A stretch of 22,163 nt of DNA from assembly GCA_964370395.1 (NCBI GenBank), contig CAYJIZ010000028.1, forward strand, positions 1 to 22,163, read 5' to 3'. The first letter of the stretch is position 1, and each line of letters opens with the position of its first letter. The position numbers and the translations under genes are program-made. The notes under the pieces were generated by a model. It worked only from the letters and a program-made list of their open reading frames with translations. It was not told the origin of the DNA and did not search any database. This DNA is from JBGUVL01 sp964370395. GTDB taxonomy: Bacteria > Bacillota_I > Bacilli_A > Erysipelotrichales > Erysipelotrichaceae. Shown in pieces: positions 15,408 through 22,163 of this stretch.

Positions 15408-16607
15408 TTAAAACCCTAAGTATTTAAAACAATCACGAGCAAGCATAACTTCTTCGTTTGTTGGAATTAAATATACTTTTGTTTTTGAGTCTGGTTTTGA
15501 TAGTTCTTTTTCTTTTCCACGTAATCCATCGTTTACAGCATAATCGAAATCAATTTGTAATGTAGGACTCAACTTACGACAAATTGCTTCTCTTGTAGCA
15601 CTGTCGTTCTCACCGATTCCAGCAGTGAATACAAGTGCATCACAACCTTCCATTTGTGTATAGTATGACCCTACTGTTTGCACTACTCTATTCACAAAAA
15701 TTCGTAGTGCTAAATCTGCACGGTAATTCCCTGCTTCTTTTGCATTTGTAATATCTCTTCCATCACTAGAAACGCCAGATACACCTAATAAACCTGATTT
15801 TTTATTTAGGTATGTGTCCATTTCTTCACAAGTCGTTCCTAATTTGTCCATCATTTGAACAACGATAGCAGGATCGATATCCCCACATCTTGTTCCCATC
15901 ATAATTCCACCTAATGGTGTGAATCCCATTGATGTGTTAATACATTTACCACCATCAACTGCACTAATGCTTGCTCCACTACCTAAGTGACAAGTAATAA
16001 TTTTTAAATCTTTAATATCTTTGTTCATCATTTCTGCACAACGTTGTGAAACGTATTGGTGTGATGTACCATGTGCTCCATAACGACGAACTTTATGATC
16101 CGTATACCATTCGTAAGGTACCGCATAGATGTATGTGTCATCTTCCATTGTTTGGTGGAATGCCGTATCAAAAGTAAACGTATGTTTACAATGTGGTAAC
16201 GCATCTTTAAAAGCGCGGTATCCAACCAAAGCCCCTGGGTTATGTAGAGGTGCTAACGTACATAATTCTTCTACTTTTGCTTCTACTTCATCATCTGCTA
16301 CAACTGAAGTTGAGAAATACTCTCCTCCATGTACAATACGGTGTCCTGCTCCAACAATATCATCCAATGAATCTACAATGTTGTGATCCACTAATGCGTT
16401 TAGCAATAAACTAACTGCTTTGGAATGATCTTTTACAGGTAATGTAACACTAACCTTTTCTCCGTTCACATTGATTGTGAAAATGGCATCTTCAAAACCG
16501 ATACGTTCTACGATTCCATTTGTTAATACTTTTTCTGAAGGCATTTCGTAAAGTTGAAATTTCAACGACGAACTACCTGCGTTGACAGCGATAATTTTTT
16601 TAGTCAT
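15408..16607 (-). CDS. ackA: Acetate kinase
   Basis: AckA interconverts acetyl phosphate plus ADP with acetate plus ATP, the substrate-level phosphorylation step of acetate fermentation. The 399-residue protein has the full ASKHA-fold set: VNAGSSSLKFQLYE at the N-terminus, GHRIVHGGEYF, FDTAFHQTM, the catalytic-region RRYGAHGTSHQYVSQ, CHLGSGAS, GGIMMGTRCGDIDP and FTAGIGEND. AGGAGG precedes the ATG and overlaps the ylxM stop. The usual partner pta is not adjacent; instead ackA sits between the protein-targeting genes ftsY-ylxM and nrnA, which is not the textbook context. Confidence 0.98.
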   Translation of the reverse strand: MTKKIIAVNAGSSSLKFQLYEMPSEKVLTNGIVERIGFEDAIFTINVNGEKVSVTLPVKDHSKAVSLLLNALVDHNIVDSLDDIVGAGHRIVHGGEYFSTSVVADDEVEAKVEELCTLAPLHNPGALVGYRAFKDALPHCKHTFTFDTAFHQTMEDDTYIYAVPYEWYTDHKVRRYGAHGTSHQYVSQRCAEMMNKDIKDLKIITCHLGSGASISAVDGGKCINTSMGFTPLGGIMMGTRCGDIDPAIVVQMMDKLGTTCEEMDTYLNKKSGLLGVSGVSSDGRDITNAKEAGNYRADLALRIFVNRVVQTVGSYYTQMEGCDALVFTAGIGENDSATREAICRKLSPTLQIDFDYAVNDGLRGKEKELSKPDSKTKVYLIPTNEEVMLARDCFKYLGF

Positions 16608-16619
16608 ATAATCCTCCTA

Positions 16620-16940
16620 TTATTCACTTTCTATTAATGCATTTACAATGCAACTTACTTCTTCATTATGCAACGCATTAAGCTTATCATAAAGCTTTTT
16701 GCGAATATGGAATTTCGCTACTAGCTGTAGTTGATTCTCATAAGCACACAATGTTTTCTCCACTCGTTTCATCAAATCGGAAACGGCACTTTTGGAAATG
16801 TCCAAAATTTCCGCGATTTCTGATAACGAGTAATTTTCACGATAATACAAATGCAAAACTTCTTTTTGTTTATCCGTTAATAAATTCTCATACCAATCTA
16901 AATATTCGTTAATTAGCTCGAAATGTTCATTAGGATTCAT
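16620..16940 (-). CDS. ylxM: YlxM family SRP-associated helix-turn-helix protein
   Basis: YlxM (UPF0122) is a small DNA-binding-like protein normally encoded with the signal recognition particle genes; in streptococci it modulates SRP activity. The 106-residue protein has a sigma-4-like helix-turn-helix: LTDKQKEVLHLYY followed by YSLSEIAEILDISKSAVSDL. Its ATG overlaps the ftsY stop region by 11 bases. In Bacillus and streptococci ffh follows ylxM, but here the next gene is ackA. Confidence 0.93.
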   Translation of the reverse strand: MNPNEHFELINEYLDWYENLLTDKQKEVLHLYYRENYSLSEIAEILDISKSAVSDLMKRVEKTLCAYENQLQLVAKFHIRKKLYDKLNALHNEEVSCIVNALIESE

Positions 16941-17898
16941 CTAATAAACCCTCACACAAACCATATAAATAAGTATTGATATCAAATGGTCTAAGATCGT
17001 CTTCTTTTTCTCCTAAACCGATGTATTTCACACTTAATCCTAGTAAATCGCGAATCGCGATAACAATACCACCCTTAGCGGTACCATCTAGTTTTGTTAA
17101 AATGATTCCTGTTACATTTGTTGCTTCTAAGAATACCTCAGCTTGTGATATTCCATTTTGACCTGTTGTTGCATCTAATACAAGCCATACATTACCAGGT
17201 TGTCCTTCGATTTCTTTTGCGATTACTTTATGCATTTTAGAAAGTTCATTCATTAAATTCACTTTGTTTTGCAAACGTCCAGCGGTATCACCAATTAAAA
17301 CATCGATGTTATTTTCTTTCGCATAACGGCATCCATCTACCAATGCAGCACTTGGATCTCCGTTTTCACGTCCCATAATACAATGAATTCCTAATTTGTC
17401 AGCCCAACGTTTTAATTGGTCAATCGCTCCTGCACGAAAGGTATCGGCAGCGACAACTGCAACACTTTTGTCTTGCATTAAAAAGTGTTTCGCAAGTTTG
17501 GCAGTGGTTGTTGTTTTTCCACTTCCATTTACCCCAACCATTAAAATCACAGTAGGTCCATTTTCATTGTATGTAAATTGTGTTTCGTCCACACCATACA
17601 TTGTTGCCATCACTTCAATTAAACATTCATTGATTTCATTCATCGTCTTAAGCTTTTCGTCCATTGCTCTACTTTCCACTTTATCGACAATTTTTTGTGC
17701 TGTTTTAATCCCGATGTCTGCTTCCAATAAAACAATCATTAAATCTTCTAGAAACGCTTCGTTTACTCCAGTAAAGTTTCGCGTTAATCGACGTATTTTT
17801 TCTGAAAAAGAAGAACGTGATTTACTTAAACCACTTAAGTATATGTCTTTGTCTTCTTTAGAAGAAAACGTATCCTTTAGTTTTGAAAAAAATCCCAT
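16930..17898 (-). CDS. ftsY: Signal recognition particle receptor FtsY
   Basis: FtsY is the membrane-associated GTPase that receives the SRP-ribosome complex for co-translational insertion. The 322-residue protein is almost only the NG domain; the acidic A domain of Escherichia coli FtsY is absent. A basic, amphipathic start (MGFFSKLKDTF) may serve as the membrane anchor. GTPase motifs are GVNGSGKTT at 122-130, DTFRAGA at 152-158, DTAGRLQ at 204-210 and TKLDG at 268-272. The ATG shares one base with the smc stop (TAATG), implying coupled translation. The smc-ftsY order is conserved in Firmicutes. Confidence 0.98.
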   Translation of the reverse strand: MGFFSKLKDTFSSKEDKDIYLSGLSKSRSSFSEKIRRLTRNFTGVNEAFLEDLMIVLLEADIGIKTAQKIVDKVESRAMDEKLKTMNEINECLIEVMATMYGVDETQFTYNENGPTVILMVGVNGSGKTTTTAKLAKHFLMQDKSVAVVAADTFRAGAIDQLKRWADKLGIHCIMGRENGDPSAALVDGCRYAKENNIDVLIGDTAGRLQNKVNLMNELSKMHKVIAKEIEGQPGNVWLVLDATTGQNGISQAEVFLEATNVTGIILTKLDGTAKGGIVIAIRDLLGLSVKYIGLGEKEDDLRPFDINTYLYGLCEGLLDES

Positions 17899-20837
17899 TA
17901 TTCTTTCACACCTTCCTTATCTACATAATGAATTGCATCTTGAAGGTTCACACGTAAAAATTGTGATACCCCATTTTTCTTCATCGTCACACCGTATAAG
18001 TCATCACATTGCGCCATGGTTCCAGGACGATGCGTAACAATAATAAACTGTGACTCACCACGAAAACGTGAGATGTACTTCGCAAAACGCTCTACGTTTG
18101 CTTGGTCTAACGCTGCTTCTACCTCATCAAAGATACAAAGCGGTACAATTCGCGCTTTTAAAATCGCAAACAATACACACATTGCAATCATCGATTTCTC
18201 TCCACCTGATAAAGATTGCATCGATTTGATACTCTTCCCAGGAGGTTGCGCATCGATTTCAATTCCGGAATTTAACACATCCTCAGGATCACTCAAATAA
18301 AGACGTGCTTTACCACCACCGAATAATGCTTTAAAAGATTCATCAAGCTCGCTATTTATTTTATCAAACATCTCGCTAAATTGCACTTTCATTACCTCAT
18401 CCATTTCATCAATGGCATTAAGTATTTTATCTTTTGCTTCATTTAACTCGTCACGTTGACGTGTTAATGTCTCATAACGTTCGTTCACTTGTTCGAACTC
18501 TTGCGGTGCATCTAAGTTTACATTACCCAAACGAGCGATTTCTTCTCGTAAGCGTAATACTTCAATACGTGCCTCTTGCATGTCTTCATGCATTTCAGCA
18601 ATCTCTTTTGCATGTTCGTAAGTCATTTCATAAGTGCTAGACAAACGCTCCAACGCATTGGTTAAGTTTGTTTCCGCTTTCGCCATTGAAATATCTTGTT
18701 CCTTTTCAATGTTTAAAACAACATTCAAGTCACGGCGTGTTTCACGAATCAACACTTCGCGTTTCTCTACTTCACTACCTAATTTAAAACGTTTCTCACG
18801 TTTGTTAGATAAATCATTAGAAATACTATCTCGATTTGAATACATCGTCGACAATTGAACGACTAAGTCATCTTTTACCACTTCCTCGTCTGCTTCTAAC
18901 TGTTCAGGATTTAACTCCTCGTATTCATCTTTTAATTTGTCGTATTTTGCTTTTTTCGCATCCAATACTGGTTGCAATTGTGCTAAAGCCAATTGCGCTT
19001 GGATGATTTTATCTTGCGTTTCACTACGACGTTTTTCTTTCTCGTTTAGTTTGTAAGTTACCTCTTGTGCTGTTTGAAGTTGGTTATCTAGTGCTTCACT
19101 CACCTGTTTTAACTCACTTTCAATGGTTAATGGTGAATAGGCATCTTTGACCTTACCACCACTCATACTACCACCTTTGTGGACAACATCTCCATCTAGC
19201 GTAATTATTTTATAGCGATACTTTAACAATGCCGCTAGTGTATTCGCATTTTTTAAATCATCACAAATCAAAACGTTACCTAGTAAGGAATCGTTTACTA
19301 TTTGAAATTCATCTTCACAATCAACAAATGTATTTGCACAACCTAAAAAACCTTGTGTGTTTTCACATACGATTGCATCATCATTATTCACATAACGACT
19401 TTTTAATACAGTTAATGGTAAGAATGTCGCTCTACCACTTTGGTTTTTCTTTAAATAGGCAATGGCATGTGCAGCACTATCGCTGTTTTCACTCACAATA
19501 TGATAAATTGCCGCTCCTAATGCATTCGAAATTGCTAACTCGTATCCCTCTTGTGGTTTCAACAATTGTGATATGACACCTTTGATACCAAACAATGAAG
19601 CTTTTGCTTGCATAATTGTTTTAACCCCTTGTTGGTGGTTAAATGGTTCTTTCAATAAGTTTGTTAACACTTCTTTACGATTCGTTAAACGATTCACATA
19701 CGATTGTGTCTTATTATTCTGGTTACGCAAGTTATTTAACTCGTTTTCTAACGTAACGATATTGCCTTTTAACAAATCCAAATCCGTTTTGCTATCGCTC
19801 ACACGTTTTTCACGATCTTGGTATTCATATAATGCTTCTTTAAGCATTTCTTTTAATTGTTTCATCTTTTCTTGATTACTTGCAAACTCAAGTGCATACT
19901 TACGTTTTTCATCAAGTTCTACTTTTCTTGCTTCAAGTGCAGAAATCTCATTTACTACTTCCATAAAACGCGTTTGCAACTTATGAATTTCGCCATCTAA
20001 TTTCGACATTTCACTACGTGCTTCTTGGTTCTTTTGGTCTTCTACTTGAATGCTCGCTTCTGCGATTGTCTTTTGTGAGCCAATATCAAAAGCTTTATTT
20101 TTAATTTCTTCTATCTCGTTTTGTAATTTTTCTACTTCGTCAACAATAACACTAATTTCGATTTTTTCTAATTGTTCTTTCTTTGCTAAGTATTGCTCTG
20201 CTTTTTTCGCTTGTCGACGCAAAGGATTCACTCGATTTTCTAATTCCTCGATTATGTCTTCAACACGCAATAAATTTTCTTGCGTTCGATTTAATTTACT
20301 TAACGACTCATTTTTTCTTTTCTTATATTTCGCTACCCCTGCTGCCTCTTCAAACAAAGGACGACGATCCTCTGGCTTCGAATCCGCAAACGAAGAGATG
20401 TTTCCTTGCGAAATAACAGAAAGCGAATCTCTACCTAATCCACTATCCATAATCATGTTAGTGATGTCTTTTAAACGACAAGGAGTCTTGTTTATGAAAT
20501 ATTCTCCTTCTTGTGTATTACGGTGCAAACGACGCGTAATTTCCACTTCCGCAAAATCGACATTTAAATTTTTATTGCTATTATCAAATACTAATGTTAC
20601 TTCGGCGACATTTACTGCGCTACGGTATTGCGAACCAGAGAAAATAACATCACTCATGCTTCCACCACGTAGTGATTTTGCACTTTGTTCCCCTAATACC
20701 CAACGAATCGCATCATTGATATTACTTTTCCCACATCCGTTAGGACCAACAATCCCAGTAACATTGCTTTCAAAATTGATGATGGTTTTATCTGCAAAAG
20801 ATTTAAAACCTTGAAGTTCAACCCGTTTTAAAAACAT
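17898..20837 (-). CDS. smc: Chromosome partition protein SMC, short-armed
   Basis: SMC forms the ring-shaped condensin with ScpA and ScpB and compacts and segregates the chromosome. From the ATG at 20837 it has 979 residues. It has Walker A GPNGCGKS at 31-38, and the Q-loop region QGNISSFADSKPEDRR. Two long coiled coils flank a hinge (about 410-560) with GGSMSGG. The signature SLSGGEKS begins at about 875 and Walker B PLCIFDE at about 899. AGGAGG stands 6 bases before this ATG and MFLKRVELQGFKSFADK is the family start, so the ATG six codons upstream is rejected. It is about 200 residues shorter than Bacillus SMC. It leads the unit through nrnA. Confidence 0.97.
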   Translation of the reverse strand: MFLKRVELQGFKSFADKTIINFESNVTGIVGPNGCGKSNINDAIRWVLGEQSAKSLRGGSMSDVIFSGSQYRSAVNVAEVTLVFDNSNKNLNVDFAEVEITRRLHRNTQEGEYFINKTPCRLKDITNMIMDSGLGRDSLSVISQGNISSFADSKPEDRRPLFEEAAGVAKYKKRKNESLSKLNRTQENLLRVEDIIEELENRVNPLRRQAKKAEQYLAKKEQLEKIEISVIVDEVEKLQNEIEEIKNKAFDIGSQKTIAEASIQVEDQKNQEARSEMSKLDGEIHKLQTRFMEVVNEISALEARKVELDEKRKYALEFASNQEKMKQLKEMLKEALYEYQDREKRVSDSKTDLDLLKGNIVTLENELNNLRNQNNKTQSYVNRLTNRKEVLTNLLKEPFNHQQGVKTIMQAKASLFGIKGVISQLLKPQEGYELAISNALGAAIYHIVSENSDSAAHAIAYLKKNQSGRATFLPLTVLKSRYVNNDDAIVCENTQGFLGCANTFVDCEDEFQIVNDSLLGNVLICDDLKNANTLAALLKYRYKIITLDGDVVHKGGSMSGGKVKDAYSPLTIESELKQVSEALDNQLQTAQEVTYKLNEKEKRRSETQDKIIQAQLALAQLQPVLDAKKAKYDKLKDEYEELNPEQLEADEEVVKDDLVVQLSTMYSNRDSISNDLSNKREKRFKLGSEVEKREVLIRETRRDLNVVLNIEKEQDISMAKAETNLTNALERLSSTYEMTYEHAKEIAEMHEDMQEARIEVLRLREEIARLGNVNLDAPQEFEQVNERYETLTRQRDELNEAKDKILNAIDEMDEVMKVQFSEMFDKINSELDESFKALFGGGKARLYLSDPEDVLNSGIEIDAQPPGKSIKSMQSLSGGEKSMIAMCVLFAILKARIVPLCIFDEVEAALDQANVERFAKYISRFRGESQFIIVTHRPGTMAQCDDLYGVTMKKNGVSQFLRVNLQDAIHYVDKEGVKE

Positions 20838-20867
20838 AAATTCCTCCTGATGCATACATGCTAACCT

Positions 20868-20876
20868 ATTATATCA
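20868..20876 (-). promoter_or_regulatory. Extended -10 promoter for smc
   Basis: The minus strand reads TGATATAAT, a perfect TATAAT with the TGn extension. No good -35 is visible 16-18 bases upstream. The predicted start near 20861 leaves a leader of about 24 bases with AGGAGG. It faces the hlyIII promoter in the opposite direction. Confidence 0.6.
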
Positions 20877-20903
20877 CATTTTTTGTTTATTACGTGATTA
20901 TAA

Positions 20904-20932
20904 TTGACCTTTTTCCTCTAATGCATTAGAAT
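20904..20932 (+). promoter_or_regulatory. Sigma-A promoter for hlyIII
   Basis: A -35 TTGACC (20904-20909) and a -10 TAGAAT (20927-20932) are separated by exactly 17 bases; each differs from consensus by one base. The 14-bp palindrome at 20917-20930 overlaps the spacer and the -10. Confidence 0.75.
20917..20930. repeat. 14-bp perfect palindrome over the hlyIII -10, possible operator
   Basis: TCTAATGCATTAGA is its own reverse complement over all 14 bases. It covers the end of the spacer and most of the -10 hexamer of the hlyIII promoter. A dimeric repressor bound here would block that promoter. No regulator gene is adjacent, so this is a candidate site only. Confidence 0.35.
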
Positions 20933-20961
20933 AAAAATAATCTGTAAAATGAGGTGAAAAG

Positions 20962-21630
20962 ATGCAAACAGCTACACGTTTCAAAAGAATTATGTCTGGC
21001 GTCTTCCGCTTAAGCTTTAAGGAAGAGGTTTTCAATAGTGTTACACATGGAGTAATGGCGGTAATCATGTTAATCCTGATTCCCGTATGTGCCGTTTATT
21101 CCTACGCAAACTACGATGTTACACGCGCAGTTGGTGTAAGTGTGTTCACAATTTGTCTATTTTTAATGTTTATGGGTTCAACCCTGTACCATTCAATGAA
21201 GTACAGTAGTCCCCAAAAGGCAGTATTTCGTATTTTAGATCATATCTTTATCTATTTTGCGATTGCAGGAAGTTATACACCTGTTGCATTAAGTGTTATT
21301 CAAGGATGGCAAGGGATTGCTATTCTAGTTGTGCAATGGTCAATGGTATTAATTGGGATATTATACAAATCATTATCAACAAAAAGCTTACCTAAATTGT
21401 CATTGACAATCTATCTAGTAATGGGTTGGACAGCCGTGTTATTCATTCCATCATTACTAAAAAATGCGAACTCTACATTCTTAACATTAATTGTTGCTGG
21501 TGGAGTGCTGTATTCTATCGGAGCCTATTTCTATGCTAAGAAAAGTATGAAATATTCCCACGTGATTTGGCATGTCTTCATTAGTATTGCTAGTATATGT
21601 CATTTTATCGCAATCGTATTTTGTATGTAA
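20962..21630 (+). CDS. Hemolysin III / PAQR-type seven-helix membrane protein
   Basis: This belongs to the hemolysin III (YqfA/TrhA) branch of the PAQR superfamily, integral membrane proteins related to adiponectin receptors. In bacteria they have been linked to membrane lipid homeostasis; the haemolysin name comes from one Bacillus cereus protein. The 222 residues contain about seven hydrophobic helices. Family residues are present: E and H in EEVFNSVTHG, S and H in GSTLYHSMKY, D and H in RILDHIFIYF, and late His residues in WHVFISIASICHF; the His and Asp set matches the proposed zinc site. GAGGTG precedes the ATG. It is the only plus-strand gene, divergent from smc, with its own promoter and terminator. 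Confidence 0.92.
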   Translation: MQTATRFKRIMSGVFRLSFKEEVFNSVTHGVMAVIMLILIPVCAVYSYANYDVTRAVGVSVFTICLFLMFMGSTLYHSMKYSSPQKAVFRILDHIFIYFAIAGSYTPVALSVIQGWQGIAILVVQWSMVLIGILYKSLSTKSLPKLSLTIYLVMGWTAVLFIPSLLKNANSTFLTLIVAGGVLYSIGAYFYAKKSMKYSHVIWHVFISIASICHFIAIVFCM

Positions 21631-21658
21631 AAAAGTCTTCTCAATTGAGAAGGCTTTT
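21631..21658. terminator. Bidirectional intrinsic terminator between convergent genes
   Basis: AAAAGTCTTCTC, an AATT loop and GAGAAGGCTTTT form a 12-bp stem with one wobble pair. On the plus strand it is followed by CTTTTT and ends hlyIII; on the minus strand it ends in TTTTTT and serves the gene at 21670-22038. It starts directly after the hlyIII stop. Confidence 0.9.
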
Positions 21659-21669
21659 CTTTTTGCTAA

Positions 21670-22038
21670 TTATTCTTTGTCTTTTTTTACAATCAATCTC
21701 TTTAATTTTTCTTTCAGAGCTCTTGCTTCTGCTAACGTTTTATAATAATCCAAATTCCCTCTTACATAAAGTTTATCCTCAAAGGGAATATCTACTCGAC
21801 CTTCTTCAAAATCGATTCGCACTACAATTAACTTCTTTTCATCACCATTGGCAATCGTATTAGTTAGTGCGTTTGCAATAGAGTTGATGACTTCTTTTCC
21901 TAAATTCTTTCTTACTGAGATCGGTACTACTTGTACATGTTTCATGGAAGCAAGCGCATAGGTAGTATCATTGCATACAATATAAATTGTTTTTCTTTCG
22001 TGATTTACATGTAATAAATGCTCGTATTTCCCACTCAT
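21670..22038 (-). CDS. Conserved-looking hypothetical protein, 122 residues
   Basis: I do not recognise this protein. It is soluble, with no signal peptide or membrane segment. The N-terminal two thirds look like alternating strands and one helix (YEHLLHVN, KTIYIVCND, HVQVVPISVR, then a helix with EVINSIANALTNTIANG, then KLIVVRIDF and RVDIPF). The C-terminus is a highly charged helix (TLAEARALKEKLKRLIVKK). GAGGG stands 7 bases before the ATG at 22038, and a good promoter lies just upstream. It is a single-gene unit closed by the bidirectional terminator. The clear signals and typical codon use suggest a real expressed gene; function cannot be assigned. Confidence 0.75.
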   Translation of the reverse strand: MSGKYEHLLHVNHERKTIYIVCNDTTYALASMKHVQVVPISVRKNLGKEVINSIANALTNTIANGDEKKLIVVRIDFEEGRVDIPFEDKLYVRGNLDYYKTLAEARALKEKLKRLIVKKDKE

Positions 22039-22059
22039 ACTTTACCCTCTCTTTTTATC

Positions 22060-22087
22060 ATCATAACACTTCTACTAATGTTGTCAA
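22060..22087 (-). promoter_or_regulatory. Promoter for the unknown 122-residue gene
   Basis: On the minus strand a perfect -35 TTGACA (22087-22082) stands 16 bases from -10 TATGAT (22065-22060), which also has the TGn extension (TGTTATGAT). This is one of the strongest-looking promoters in the window. Confidence 0.8.
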
Positions 22088-22132
22088 GAGCAAGCAAAAA
22101 AGCAGTGAAATGAAAAGAACCAAGTAAAATAG

Positions 22133-22154
22133 ACACTATAAAAAGCAATAGTGT
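22133..22154. repeat. 7-bp inverted repeat in an AT-rich right edge
   Basis: ACACTAT (22133-22139) and ATAGTGT (22148-22154) form a 7-bp stem with an 8-base loop. The 76 bases from 22088 to the window end hold no gene. The repeat could be a terminator of an off-window minus-strand gene (CTATTTTAC follows the stem on that strand) or part of an insertion sequence end; the window stops too soon to tell. Confidence 0.4.
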
Positions 22155-22163
22155 AAAATCTAT

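Noticed and set aside
17396..18037. 213-codon plus-strand frame across the ftsY-smc junction
   Set aside because: It covers conserved coding sequence of two real genes on the other strand and has no recognisable domain.
20050..20814. Long open frame of 254 codons on the plus strand inside smc
   Set aside because: It is antisense to the highly conserved SMC head and coiled-coil coding region, has a low-complexity Ser/Phe-rich translation and no family resemblance; it is a shadow of smc.

Overview
The window reads as a core chromosomal segment of a low-GC Gram-positive bacterium. Several signs point to the Erysipelotrichia/Mollicutes side of Firmicutes: a single-chain glycyl-tRNA synthetase, an SMC of only 979 residues, an FtsY without a long acidic N-terminal domain, a DnaE that resembles the Bacillus DnaE rather than PolC, ribosomal protein L27 made with a cleavable N-terminal propeptide next to its protease gene prp, and strong AGGAGG-type ribosome binding sites. 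The taxonomic placement is inference; no 16S gene or other direct marker is present.

From about 20.84 kb down to the left edge every gene lies on the minus strand, so the order below follows transcription, right to left. (1) smc-ftsY-ylxM-ackA-nrnA is a tightly packed unit with an extended -10 promoter before smc and a strong intrinsic terminator after nrnA. (2) dnaE stands alone with its own extended -10 promoter. (3) rplU-prp-rpmA is driven by a near-consensus promoter and carries an L21 leader RNA; a terminator-like hairpin separates it from obg. (4) obg is followed by a membrane protein of unknown role and an orphan C39-like cysteine peptidase, then by the overlapping genes ybeY-dgkA-cdd-era-recO. 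(5) glyS-dnaG-rpoD-trmK has its own promoter; trmK runs off the left edge. At the right end, a divergent plus-strand hlyIII gene converges on an unidentified 122-residue protein, with a shared bidirectional terminator between them.

Most of the window is therefore the machinery of replication initiation and chromosome upkeep (dnaG, dnaE, smc, recO), transcription (rpoD), ribosome assembly and RNA maturation (obg, era, ybeY, rplU, rpmA, prp, trmK, glyS, nrnA) and membrane targeting (ftsY, ylxM). Compared with the familiar Bacillus order, several usual neighbours are absent: phoH before ybeY, ccpN/ppsR between glyS and dnaG, rnc before smc, and ffh after ylxM. The parts that known neighbourhoods do not explain are the two-gene insertion between obg and ybeY (7888-8746), the unknown gene at 21670-22038, and the AT-rich right edge with an inverted repeat. 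I found no convincing novel defence system, CRISPR array, tRNA or rRNA gene, and no gene-free stretch longer than 300 bases.
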